DNA of 5,603 nt from Candidatus Omnitrophota bacterium (lineage in GTDB: Bacteria; Omnitrophota; Gorgyraeia; Duberdicusellales; 4484-171). Under the pieces are notes generated by a model. It saw only the letters and a list, made by a program, of their open reading frames with translations, was not told where the DNA came from and did no database searches. The DNA lies in NCBI GenBank assembly GCA_014728785.1, contig WJKZ01000192.1:1-5603 (forward strand), read 5' to 3'. A program made the position numbers and the translations under genes. Shown here piece by piece: positions 1-5,603 of the stretch (the stretch's first letter is position 1; every line of letters begins with the position of its first letter).

Positions 1-254
1 GGTATAAAGGCAGTGGTAAAATTCTCTTTTAGGATTTTACATATATTAATCTGTTCTTTACTGGCATGCTGGATATCCAAAACTATAATATCGGGTGAAA
101 ATTTTTTAATCGACTCTACGGAAGCTATTACATTCTGTGATAGATAAAGATTTTGCAGAAAGACTTCATAGCCCCAGCCGTCAAAACAAAAACTAAGCAC
201 ATCTTTAAGCTTTTCGTCTCCTGAAACTATAAGTATCCTTTTGATTTTATCCAT
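1..254 (-). CDS. Response-regulator receiver domain protein, N-terminal part (cut by window edge)
   Basis: The first 84 residues of a protein that runs off the left edge. The pattern is that of a CheY-like receiver: a hydrophobic beta-1 strand (KRILIVSGDEKL, residues 5-16), a PDIIVLDI strand at 54-61 placing the phosphoacceptor at Asp60, and a following ICKILKENFTTAFIP stretch that matches the usual 'C..LK......iP' helix 3/strand 4 region. In the family, a sensor kinase phosphorylates the Asp and the domain switches an attached output module, which is not visible here. The acidic pair that normally ends beta-1 and binds Mg2+ (DD in CheY) reads Ser11-Gly12, with Asp13-Glu14 just after, so phosphorylation may be weak or absent. 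The MPGMDG-type loop after the Asp is also replaced (IQHASKEQ). The start is the ATG at 254. No Shine-Dalgarno precedes it, but a promoter does, which suggests a nearly leaderless mRNA. Receiver identity is fairly sure; output and partner are unknown. Confidence 0.8.
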   Translation of the reverse strand, partial: MDKIKRILIVSGDEKLKDVLSFCFDGWGYEVFLQNLYLSQNVIASVESIKKFSPDIIVLDIQHASKEQINICKILKENFTTAFI

Positions 255-264
255 AATTCTATAT

Positions 265-273
265 ATTATACCA
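265..273 (-). promoter_or_regulatory. Extended -10 promoter (TGGTATAAT) for the receiver gene, near-leaderless
   Basis: Read on the minus strand, the sequence gives TGGTATAAT, a perfect TGn plus consensus -10 hexamer. The hexamer (270-265) is followed by 10 nt and then the ATG at 254. With the usual 6-7 nt to the transcription start, the leader would be only about 4-5 nt, too short for a Shine-Dalgarno site, and none is seen. The -35 region is poor (TTATAA at 293-288 with a 17-nt spacer), as is common for extended -10 promoters. The spacing is seen in the sequence; the leaderless mRNA is inference. Confidence 0.6.
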
Positions 274-349
274 TAAATTACTAAAATTTATAAAGCGATT
301 TCTACAATATATGGTAAGGAAAAGGCAGCATACCCCTATATAGAGTTAG

Positions 350-3300
350 TCAAGATTTATCCTTTTGAGCGGATTTTTCTTCCACTATTTTAGCTGCTAT
401 CTCTTTGGGAACTTCCATGTATTTCTTGAAATGCATTGAACAATTTGCCCTCCCGCTGCTTAAAGAACGGATATTGGTGGCATAACCGAACATTTCTGAA
501 AGAGGAACTTCCGAAGAAACAAGCTTTTGCTTGTTTTTTGAATCTATACCTAATATCTTTCCTCTCCGGGAACAAATATAGCTTACAACACTGCTTACAT
601 GCTCCTCAGGAGTTGTAACCTCAAGTGACATATACGGCTCAAGCAGAACCGGATTGCATTTCATGAATCCGTTTTTAAAACAGGTGCTGGCGGCTACCTT
701 AAAAGCCAACTCCGAGGAATCCACCTCATGGTAAGAACCATCTATAAGCCTTACCTTAACATCTACCACAGGATATCCTGCATAAACTCCTTTAGCCATA
801 GATTGTATTATGCCTTTTTCTACGGCAGGTATATAATTTCTGGGAATAGCACCGCCTGTAATTTCATTTTCGAATTTAAAACCCTCATCGGTCCCGGAAG
901 GAGACAGTTCCATTACGACATGCCCATACTGGCCACGCCCTCCCGTTTGCTTTACGTGTTTATACTCCTCTGTCAGAGAAGCGGTAATTGTCTCTTTGTA
1001 GGCTACCTTGGGCTGACCTACCTCTGCCTCCACTTTAAATTCATCTTTAAGCCGGTCGGTTATTATCTCCAGATGCAATTCTCCCATACCGGCTATTATT
1101 GTATCCCCGGTCTCCTCTGATATATGGGTTGTGAAGGTAGGATCCTCTTCGGATAATTTTGCCAGAGCTTTGGAGAGCTTATCCTGGTCCTTCCTGCTTT
1201 TTGGTTTTATGCTTATCGATATAACAGGTTCGGGGAATTCTATCGCTTCAAGAATCACAGGGTTTTCACCGCTGCAAAGCGTATCGCCGGTCAAAGTATT
1301 GTTGAGTCCTACTAGGGCTGCTATGTCTCCGGCAAATACCGCATCAATATTTTCCCGCTGATTGGCATGCATCAGTACAACCCTCCCCACTCTTTCCTTT
1401 TTCTCCTTGGTTGAATTCAAAATATATGTTCCTGACTTCAAGTATCCGGAATAGACCCGTACGTAAGCTAATTTACCGATATGAGGGTCTGCCTGGATTT
1501 TAAAAGCCAAAGCGGAGAAGCTTTCTTCGTCGGAAACCTTAAGCTTTACTCCTTTCTCAGGTTTGCCGGGACGGTGCCCCTCAATATAAGGTATATCCTG
1601 AGGAGAAGGTAAATACCAGCTTATTGCATCCAATAACTTCTGCACCCCTTTGTTTTTAAAAGCAGAGCCGCAAAGAACAGGCACGATTTTATTTGCCAGG
1701 GTTGCCTTTCTTATTGCCTCAATTAACTCCTCTTTTTTTATACTTTCTTCCGACTCAAGATACTTTTCCATAAGCCCGGGATTGTCGGCTACGGCTCTCT
1801 CAACCATAACATGACGGTTCTCTTTTGCAGCCTTAAGGTAGTTTTCTGGGATGCTTTCCGTATGAAAATTCTTACCCAGGGACTCGTCATCATAAATGCA
1901 GGCTTTCATCTCAATCAAATCCACAATACCTCTAAAGTTATCTTCTGCTCCTATGGGAATTTGTAAAAGAAGAGGGACAGCATTTAGCTGTTCCTCTATG
2001 GCTTTAACCACTCCGAAGAAATCCGCCCCCATCCTGTCCATCTTGTTGACAAAGGCAAGCTTGGGTATACCGTATTTATCGGACTGACGCCACACGGTCT
2101 CAGACTGCGGCTCAACTCCTCCTACTGCACAGAATACGGCAATTGCTCCATCCAGAACTCTTAAGCTCCTTTCTACCTCAACCGTAAAATCAACGTGGCC
2201 GGGAGTATCGATTATATTGATTCTGTTATTATTCCAGCTACAGGTAGTAGCGGCTGAGGTTATGGTAATCCCTCTTTCCTGTTCCTGTTTCATCCAGTCC
2301 ATCTGAGCTTTTCCGTCATGGACTTCGCCCATCTTATGTGACCTTCCGGTATAGTAAAGTATTCTTTCAGTCAGTGTGGTCTTTCCGGCATCAATGTGGG
2401 CCATGATGCCTATGTTTCTTAATTGTTCCAGAGCATACCGCCGCTTAGGCATCTCTGTATCTTCTCTTTTTTCCTCCTCCTTAACACTTCTTTCCTCCCG
2501 GCTACTTTCTGTTTCTTTTTCCCCTGCCGGTACGGCATGTTCTGAATCCTCAACAGGTTGTTTTTCATCTTCTCCCTGGGAAGAAGGCTCAACTTCTTCG
2601 TCCTCTTTTGCTTTCTCACCGACCTCCTGAGAGGGTTTCTCCTCCTTGATGCCCGGAGCCGCAGAGCTCCGGCCAGATTGAGTTTCTTCTCCTGCGGGCT
2701 CAAGTAGCTCTTGCGGCTTATCAATACCGGTTTTCTCCGGAACCTCCTCTTTTTTCTCTTCTGTCCCGGCATCACCGGCCCCGGATTCTGTACCCTCTTC
2801 AACAGCCGGTTTACTCTCTCCTGCTTCTTCTGAAGACTCCTGTGGTTTTTCTTCCGAAATTCCTGTTTCTCTTTCTAAAATGCGGACTTTATTTACTAAT
2901 CTTATCCGTTCCATATCCAATTTTTTTATTTCTTCATCCCGCATCTTCACCTCTTTGCTGCGGATTTCCAATTTTCCCCGGATATCATCCAGCTCTTCTT
3001 TCAGCTCGTTATAAGCATCTTTTGATATCCAGGAATTTTCTTCCTCTTTCTCCTGAAATGCGGATATGGTTGCTGCATAATCCTGGCCTTGTTTTAGCTG
3101 CTCCTTCAGTTTTTCTGCCTGATTTTTTATCTTTAGCTCAGCCAGTTTATTTTTATCGTTCAGTTCCTTGACTTTCTTCTCTAAGTTATCAATTTCCTGT
3201 CTGGCTGCATCCACTTCTTTCTGCAATTTAACATTTTTGGAGAATTCCTTCTCCAGAGACGTCTCTTTCTTTTTCAATTTATCTTTAAGCTCATAAACCG

Positions 3301-3637
3301 GTTCTTTACTTTTAGCCAGAACATCCTGCTGGTTATCTATCCATTTCTGACTTTTAGCTAACTCTTCCTCCAGATTTTTATTTTTTTCGTTCAACAAATC
3401 TATATTTTTACTCAAAGAAATATTTTTTTCTTTGGCTTTCTGCAGCTCCTTTTCCGTAAGTTGCAATTGGGAAATTTGATATTTTAGACTTTTAATCTGG
3501 GAGTTTAAGGCGGTTATCTTCTGTTCGGCAGGTAAGGATTTACGTTTTTTTACAGTTGGTTTCTTGCCTTGTCCACTTAAAGAATAGAATACTAAAGTTA
3601 CTCCGACAACAATAAGAGCATAGAAAACAAAAATCAT
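350..3637 (-). CDS. Membrane-anchored coiled-coil protein fused to complete elongation factor G
   Basis: One open frame of about 1,095 residues; numbering is from the ATG at 3637. Residues 1-20 form a hydrophobic anchor with no positive charge before it and a KK...KKRK cluster after it, which predicts N-out/C-in topology. Residues about 35-259 are heptad-rich coiled coil. Residues about 260-395 are a low-complexity acidic linker rich in E, K, P, S and G. Residues 396-1095 are a full 700-aa EF-G (E. coli 704). EF-G is the GTPase that moves tRNA-mRNA through the ribosome and, with RRF, splits post-termination ribosomes. Visible motifs: AHIDAGKT 413-420, RGITI 455-459, DTPGH 477-481 with the catalytic His481, NKMD 531-534, GSAFKNKG 657-664, GGRGQYGHV 899-907, and His970 in [13 protein letters not shown] at the domain IV tip. 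A G' subdomain is present, so this is not LepA or TetM. The EF-G part keeps a native-looking N-terminus ([16 protein letters not shown]). The ATG at 3637 is 7 nt after the CBS stop. A TTG at 3676 would add 13 residues inside the CBS gene and has no better ribosome site. EF-G identity is certain. That the fusion is genuine and not a lost stop or assembly error is likely but unproven. I leave the symbol blank because this may not be the housekeeping fusA. Confidence 0.9.
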   Translation of the reverse strand: MIFVFYALIVVGVTLVFYSLSGQGKKPTVKKRKSLPAEQKITALNSQIKSLKYQISQLQLTEKELQKAKEKNISLSKNIDLLNEKNKNLEEELAKSQKWIDNQQDVLAKSKEPVYELKDKLKKKETSLEKEFSKNVKLQKEVDAARQEIDNLEKKVKELNDKNKLAELKIKNQAEKLKEQLKQGQDYAATISAFQEKEEENSWISKDAYNELKEELDDIRGKLEIRSKEVKMRDEEIKKLDMERIRLVNKVRILERETGISEEKPQESSEEAGESKPAVEEGTESGAGDAGTEEKKEEVPEKTGIDKPQELLEPAGEETQSGRSSAAPGIKEEKPSQEVGEKAKEDEEVEPSSQGEDEKQPVEDSEHAVPAGEKETESSREERSVKEEEKREDTEMPKRRYALEQLRNIGIMAHIDAGKTTLTERILYYTGRSHKMGEVHDGKAQMDWMKQEQERGITITSAATTCSWNNNRINIIDTPGHVDFTVEVERSLRVLDGAIAVFCAVGGVEPQSETVWRQSDKYGIPKLAFVNKMDRMGADFFGVVKAIEEQLNAVPLLLQIPIGAEDNFRGIVDLIEMKACIYDDESLGKNFHTESIPENYLKAAKENRHVMVERAVADNPGLMEKYLESEESIKKEELIEAIRKATLANKIVPVLCGSAFKNKGVQKLLDAISWYLPSPQDIPYIEGHRPGKPEKGVKLKVSDEESFSALAFKIQADPHIGKLAYVRVYSGYLKSGTYILNSTKEKKERVGRVVLMHANQRENIDAVFAGDIAALVGLNNTLTGDTLCSGENPVILEAIEFPEPVISISIKPKSRKDQDKLSKALAKLSEEDPTFTTHISEETGDTIIAGMGELHLEIITDRLKDEFKVEAEVGQPKVAYKETITASLTEEYKHVKQTGGRGQYGHVVMELSPSGTDEGFKFENEITGGAIPRNYIPAVEKGIIQSMAKGVYAGYPVVDVKVRLIDGSYHEVDSSELAFKVAASTCFKNGFMKCNPVLLEPYMSLEVTTPEEHVSSVVSYICSRRGKILGIDSKNKQKLVSSEVPLSEMFGYATNIRSLSSGRANCSMHFKKYMEVPKEIAAKIVEEKSAQKDKS
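2453..2483 (-). promoter_or_regulatory. Internal Shine-Dalgarno-like tract before the EF-G Met (possible second start at 2452)
   Basis: Within the linker codons, the minus strand reads TAAGGAGGAGG (2483-2473), an unusually complete match to the anti-Shine-Dalgarno. It is followed by a purine-rich stretch and the ATG at 2452 that begins the canonical EF-G N-terminus. The strong tract lies 20 nt from the ATG, longer than the usual 5-9 nt; a weaker GAGAAG (2466-2461) lies 8 nt away. It may be the relic of a ribosome site from when EF-G was a separate gene, a working internal start giving soluble EF-G, a pause site, or simply the result of repeated GAG/GAA Glu codons. Initiation here is speculative. 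Confidence 0.3.
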
Positions 3638-3644
3638 ACAAAAT

Positions 3645-4097
3645 TTACTTTTTGGTGCGGGATAAAGAACGGACAATATCGCGTTTTGTGATTATCCCCA
3701 CGACATTGCGGTCTGCTACTACCGGATAATAATATCTTTCTTTTTCAACCATCATGGTAGCGATATCTTCAAGAGAGATTTCAGGCGACACCGTATCGAT
3801 TTCCCTTTCCATTACATTCTCGACCTTATCGGCAGTTATTTTCTTTATTTCTTCCTCCAGGCGGTGCATACCAAAAGTCAAAAAACCCATCGATATATTT
3901 ACAAAGGTAGGTAGATGTACCTTTTTATCCCGGAAAATCAAACTTTCCTCGGTGAGCAATCCCTTCAGCCCGCCCTTCTCGTCTATTACCGGTGCTCCGC
4001 TTATGTTGTTTTTCAGCAGTATTTCAGCAGCTTCCTTTAAGCTGGTATCGGAAGTTAAAGTGATAACTTCCCGGGTCATTATATCTTTTACAAACAT
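3645..4097 (-). CDS. Tandem CBS-domain protein (predicted adenine-nucleotide sensor)
   Basis: A 150-aa soluble protein made almost wholly of two CBS motifs, residues about 1-56 and 93-147, separated by a linker (about 57-92, [12 protein letters not shown] onward) of the kind seen in small stand-alone bacterial CBS-pair proteins. CBS pairs form a disc-like fold that commonly binds AMP, ADP, ATP or SAM and reports energy state to a partner. The second motif ends in GIITKRD (134-140) with the Thr137...Asp140 pair typical of ribose/phosphate contact. The first has GLLTEES (46-52), with Ser where the Asp is expected, so probably only one site is canonical. The start at the ATG at 4097 is preceded by AAGGGGTGA, a good Shine-Dalgarno match, and by an extended -10 promoter. 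Its stop is 7 nt before the ATG of the coiled-coil/EF-G gene, which has no Shine-Dalgarno of its own, so translational coupling is likely. Family assignment is firm; ligand and partner are unknown. Confidence 0.92.
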   Translation of the reverse strand: MFVKDIMTREVITLTSDTSLKEAAEILLKNNISGAPVIDEKGGLKGLLTEESLIFRDKKVHLPTFVNISMGFLTFGMHRLEEEIKKITADKVENVMEREIDTVSPEISLEDIATMMVEKERYYYPVVADRNVVGIITKRDIVRSLSRTKK

Positions 4098-4127
4098 TTC
4101 TCACCCCTTATGATAAATATTTTATAA

Positions 4128-4136
4128 ATTATATCA
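4128..4136 (-). promoter_or_regulatory. Extended -10 promoter (TGATATAAT) for the CBS / EF-G fusion pair
   Basis: The minus strand reads TGATATAAT, a perfect extended -10. A start about 7 nt downstream (near 4121) would give a leader of roughly 23 nt carrying AAGGGGTGA just before the CBS ATG. A T-rich TTTTTT (4156-4151) lies 17 nt upstream as a weak -35. The element closely resembles the one before the receiver gene (TATGRTATAAT in both). It is the only promoter I see for the CBS and EF-G fusion genes. Confidence 0.6.
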
Positions 4137-4142
4137 TATTTA

Positions 4143-4176
4143 TCTGCCTAAAAAAATTCTTTTATCTTATGGCAGA
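4143..4176. repeat. Inverted repeat TCTGCC...GGCAGA with inner TAAAA/TTTTA arms
   Basis: The arms TCTGCC (4143-4148) and GGCAGA (4171-4176) are perfect complements, and an inner TAAAA (4149-4153)/TTTTA (4160-4164) pair extends one side, leaving a six-base bulge (4165-4170). The element sits 43 nt past the stop of the 98-aa gene and spans the weak -35 region of the CBS promoter. It could be a poor terminator for the upstream gene run or an operator for the CBS promoter. No U-tract follows it on the minus strand, which argues against a standard intrinsic terminator. Confidence 0.35.
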
Positions 4177-4218
4177 AAACCCGGATTTTTCTTTTATCTC
4201 GTAGGAATCCTTAAGGAG

Positions 4219-4515
4219 CTAATGGAAGGAATCTTTGAATATTTCCAGCAGAAATTCGGTAACCGGATGGCTGGAGTTCGCCTCCGCCCGATTCTTGAGC
4301 TTATCCAGCTCACCTTCTTTTGATATTATTTGTCTTACAGTTTCAAGATTAAAGTCAATTTCGTTTTCAAAATAAACCTGGAGATCCTCTATGAAATCTT
4401 CGGGGGTGTAACTTTCTTTGTAGTCATTTAACGCAGCCCAGCGTTGTTTTCGCCTCTCTTTAAAATCCAGAGGTTCACCTTTGTCGTGTTGAGATTCTTC
4501 GTTAAAAGAAATCAT
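4219..4515 (-). CDS. Hypothetical 98-aa charged protein
   Basis: I do not recognise this protein. It is 98 residues, very rich in Glu, Asp and Lys, with no Cys, no signal peptide and no membrane segment, so it is probably cytoplasmic. The N-terminal 20 residues look disordered. A basic patch (KERRKQRW, 19-26) is followed by probable helices: TPEDFIEDLQVYFENEI (37-53), LETVRQIISKEGELDKLKNR (57-76) and a C-terminal helix near 84-95. It follows the secreted protein gene by 18 nt and is in the same frame, separated by a TGA and six further codons. No Shine-Dalgarno is visible before the ATG at 4515, and no other start codon lies between that TGA and the ATG, so translation may depend on coupling. 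It is the last gene of the run. It is probably a real gene, given its position and protein-like composition. Confidence 0.6.
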   Translation of the reverse strand: MISFNEESQHDKGEPLDFKERRKQRWAALNDYKESYTPEDFIEDLQVYFENEIDFNLETVRQIISKEGELDKLKNRAEANSSHPVTEFLLEIFKDSFH

Positions 4516-4533
4516 AAAAAGTACTGCTGATTT

Positions 4534-5115
4534 TCAGATTCCGTCTGTAACCCAGGAATTCCATATTCTGAAGCTACCTTCAGGTTTCCAAAGAGAATTT
4601 TTGAACCTGAATAAAATATAAAGAGAGCTTCCTGTAGAATGTTCCCACTGCGAAGAAACCTGAACCAACGCCTGTTCTCTGTTTGCATCGAAACCTACCC
4701 GGGAAAAAGTAATAATACCTCTGGAAGCCGGGTACTCTTCGTAAAACTCTTCCCAGTCCCCCTCCTTAAATATCTCATCAATCATTTTCTGGGGAACAAT
4801 TGTTATTTCATAACCTTTATCGAGGTGAAAAAAATCATCCAGGTTATAAGAGTGGACATTCTTTGCTTTGAAATCAAGTAGTGTTTCCTCCTTAACCTGC
4901 GGCAGTTTATTCTTAACCCCTCTCAGCTGCTTTTCCAGTACTGCCGGGGGCAGTACAACACCGGTGTTCTTTCTGATCACCATATTGCAACCGGAGCCGG
5001 AATACCACTGGTTCAGAACCTCAGAATAAATTGCGTACTCCCGGGGTTCCAGGGAAGTTTGAGCAAAAACTTTCAAACCCAGCAGGAATATGAGTATGAA
5101 TATAAATTTACGCAT
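4534..5115 (-). CDS. Secreted hypothetical protein with SRVGF motif
   Basis: A 193-aa protein with a textbook Sec signal peptide: MRK, a hydrophobic core (residues 4-14), and a likely cleavage after VFA (18/19). There is no lipobox, so the product should be released to the periplasm or outside and not lipid-anchored. The mature part has EYAIYSEVLN (26-35) and RGIITFSRVGFDANREQALVQV-type sequence (132-153), followed by an aromatic strand region ending in W176 and W185. From memory, the E-Y-A-x-Y-S start and the 'SRVGF...QALV.V' block recur in a family of uncharacterised secreted bacterial proteins of about 180 aa whose function is not known; this is recollection, not a search. A single Cys (43) remains in the mature chain. 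The gene starts 8 nt after the stop of the PC4-like gene, with a weak ribosome site, and is probably in the same operon. Confidence 0.82.
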   Translation of the reverse strand: MRKFIFILIFLLGLKVFAQTSLEPREYAIYSEVLNQWYSGSGCNMVIRKNTGVVLPPAVLEKQLRGVKNKLPQVKEETLLDFKAKNVHSYNLDDFFHLDKGYEITIVPQKMIDEIFKEGDWEEFYEEYPASRGIITFSRVGFDANREQALVQVSSQWEHSTGSSLYILFRFKNSLWKPEGSFRIWNSWVTDGI

Positions 5116-5123
5116 TTTGAAAG

Positions 5124-5357
5124 TTACATTTTCTCCCTGGCTTGCTGAATCAAAGGCAGAACACCCTCCACTTCTTCTTTGGATAAACGGCCCAGCTTGG
5201 TAAAACGATAATTGCCGTCCCCAAGCATATTCTCTCTGGCCAGCTGCATCTTATTAGGCCCATTGTTGTAGGAATATATGCTTACTGTTATTTTAGTATT
5301 ATCACCGCTCCAGGACTCTGAAAATATCTGTTTATCGAGACTACTGTCGTAGGGCAT
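5124..5357 (-). CDS. Small protein with PC4/YdbC-like pattern (possible ssDNA-binding)
   Basis: A 77-aa protein from the ATG at 5357. I chose this start over an in-frame ATG at 5447 because AAAGGAGG stands 4-5 nt before it, and the longer version would overlap the PilZ gene with unconserved-looking sequence. Predicted order: short strand IFSES (11-15), strand KITVSIYSY (22-30), strand KMQLARENM (36-44), strand YRFTKLGRLS (50-59), and a C-terminal helix KEEVEGVLPLIQQAREKM (60-77). This beta-sheet plus final helix, with an Arg in the 'LAREN' strand and a 'K.G..L..EE...L' ending, recalls the PC4/p15 domain (bacterial YdbC), which binds single-stranded DNA or RNA as a dimer. The match is by eye and may be wrong; a purely hypothetical label is the safe alternative. 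It lies 73 nt after a PilZ gene and 8 nt before the secreted-protein gene. Confidence 0.75.
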   Translation of the reverse strand: MPYDSSLDKQIFSESWSGDNTKITVSIYSYNNGPNKMQLARENMLGDGNYRFTKLGRLSKEEVEGVLPLIQQAREKM

Positions 5358-5369
5358 AAAACCTCCTTT
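5358..5369 (-). promoter_or_regulatory. Strong ribosome-binding site deciding the start of the 77-aa gene
   Basis: The minus strand reads AAAAGGAGGTTTT directly before the ATG at 5357, a full Shine-Dalgarno core with 4-5 nt spacing. It is the best ribosome site in the window and marks the true start, ruling out the upstream in-frame ATG at 5447. Confidence 0.85.
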
Positions 5370-5404
5370 TGTGTTAAATTGTTTGTAATGATTTCTGTCT
5401 TGTT

Positions 5405-5419
5405 TTCCGGAGACCGGAA
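5405..5419. repeat. Perfect 6-bp inverted repeat TTCCGG-3 nt-CCGGAA
   Basis: It lies in the 73-nt gap between the PilZ stop and the 77-aa gene, about 36 nt upstream of the latter's ribosome site. As RNA it would form a GC-containing hairpin with a 3-nt loop. On neither strand is it followed by a U-tract, so it is not an ordinary terminator. It may be a transcript-processing or attenuation hairpin, or a protein-binding palindrome. Confidence 0.45.
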
Positions 5420-5430
5420 CATCAACCCTT

Positions 5431-5603
5431 TTACAAAGAACCGGCAAGATGTTTTTCTACAAACTGTATTATTTTTTTTTGAGCTTCCGCATCGATTTTT
5501 AAAAACTCTAATCCCATACCCGGAAAATACCCGGATTGTATCATTTTATCGGCAAGCCAAACTACTTTGGCTTCCAGGCAAAGTGGAGCCTTTTCTTCTG
5601 AGA
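5431..5603 (-). CDS. PilZ-domain protein, C-terminal part (cut by window edge)
   Basis: Only the last 56 residues are present; the start lies beyond the right edge. The visible part reads LEAKVVWLADK, then SGYFPGMGLEFLKID, then a final helix AEAQKKIIQFVEKHL. This is the typical end of a PilZ barrel: a 'V.W' strand, a G-x-G-x-x-F strand and a closing helix after it. PilZ domains bind cyclic di-GMP through an RxxxR and D/NxSxxG set near their N-terminal side, which is outside the window, so binding cannot be judged. The stop (TAA at 5433-5431) is 73 nt before the PC4-like gene on the same strand, so they may share a transcript. Family assignment is fairly confident from the pattern; role is unknown. 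Confidence 0.75.
   Translation of the reverse strand, partial: SEEKAPLCLEAKVVWLADKMIQSGYFPGMGLEFLKIDAEAQKKIIQFVEKHLAGSL

Noticed and set aside
304..346. Imperfect hairpin (GGTA/TACC with flanking AT pairs) after the EF-G stop, considered as a terminator
   Set aside because: The stem is weak, interrupted by bulges and not followed by a U-tract.
728..1120. A 130-residue plus-strand open frame
   Set aside because: It is antisense to well-conserved EF-G domains III-V and has no family resemblance or ribosome site.
350..2452. Possibility that the EF-G part is a ribosomal-protection protein (TetM-like) or LepA
   Set aside because: The 700-aa length, the G' subdomain and the EF-G-type GGRGQYGHV and [13 protein letters not shown] motifs all fit true EF-G.
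2419..2802. A 127-residue minus-strand open frame rich in Lys and Arg
   Set aside because: It is the alternative frame of the purine-rich acidic linker; the Lys/Arg bias is the expected shadow of GAA/GAG-rich codons, and it has no ribosome site of note.
3638..3676. TTG start at 3676 for the EF-G fusion, adding 13 residues
   Set aside because: It would overlap the CBS gene by 32 nt and has no Shine-Dalgarno; the ATG at 3637 just after the CBS stop gives a cleaner anchor. It cannot be fully excluded.
3754..4113. A 119-residue plus-strand open frame
   Set aside because: It is antisense to the CBS-domain gene, whose motifs are clear on the minus strand.
4178..4193. AAACCCGGATTTTT, considered as a terminator hairpin
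   Set aside because: The CCGG core leaves only a four-base loop over A-T and one G-T pair, too weak to terminate reliably.
4208..4217. Ten-base palindrome TCCTTAAGGA just after the 98-aa gene
   Set aside because: It has no loop or U-tract and no visible partner copies; a chance palindrome is the simplest reading.
5358..5447. ATG at 5447 as the start of the PC4-like gene
   Set aside because: The 30 extra residues overlap the PilZ gene, while a strong AAAGGAGG stands before the ATG at 5357.

Overview
The window is 5.6 kb of a bacterial genome with moderate GC and AT-rich intergenic gaps. Every gene I can support lies on the minus strand, so the genes read from right to left. Ribosome-binding sites and promoters are bacterial in type (AAAGGAGG, TGnTATAAT). 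I cannot fix the lineage. The style, with small hypothetical operons, a signal-anchored coiled-coil protein, PilZ and receiver proteins, recalls uncultivated phyla such as Omnitrophota, but this is an impression and not a demonstrated placement.

Right part (5603 to 4219): a compact gene run. It begins with the C-terminal end of a PilZ-domain protein (cut by the window edge). Next come a 77-aa protein with a PC4-like pattern, a 193-aa secreted protein with a clear signal peptide, and a 98-aa charged protein of unknown function. Gaps are 8 to 73 nt, so co-transcription is likely. I see no convincing intrinsic terminator after the last gene.

Middle and left part (4136 to 350): an extended -10 promoter drives a 150-aa tandem CBS-domain protein. 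Seven nucleotides after its stop begins the most striking gene here. It is a single uninterrupted reading frame of about 1,095 codons, with an N-terminal transmembrane anchor, about 225 residues of coiled coil, about 135 residues of acidic E/K/P/S-rich linker, and then a complete 700-residue elongation factor G. All GTPase motifs and the domain IV tip of EF-G are intact, and the anchor topology predicted from charge puts EF-G in the cytoplasm. This looks like a membrane-tethered translocase, with a possible second, soluble form from an internal ATG at the domain junction.

Left edge (273 to 1): a second extended -10 promoter sits so close to an ATG that its transcript should be nearly leaderless. 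It drives a receiver-domain protein, cut by the window edge, whose phosphoacceptor Asp is present but whose usual acidic pair is replaced by Ser-Gly.

The main candidate for something undescribed is the membrane-anchored coiled-coil/EF-G fusion and its coupling to a CBS nucleotide-sensor gene. The other items are modest.
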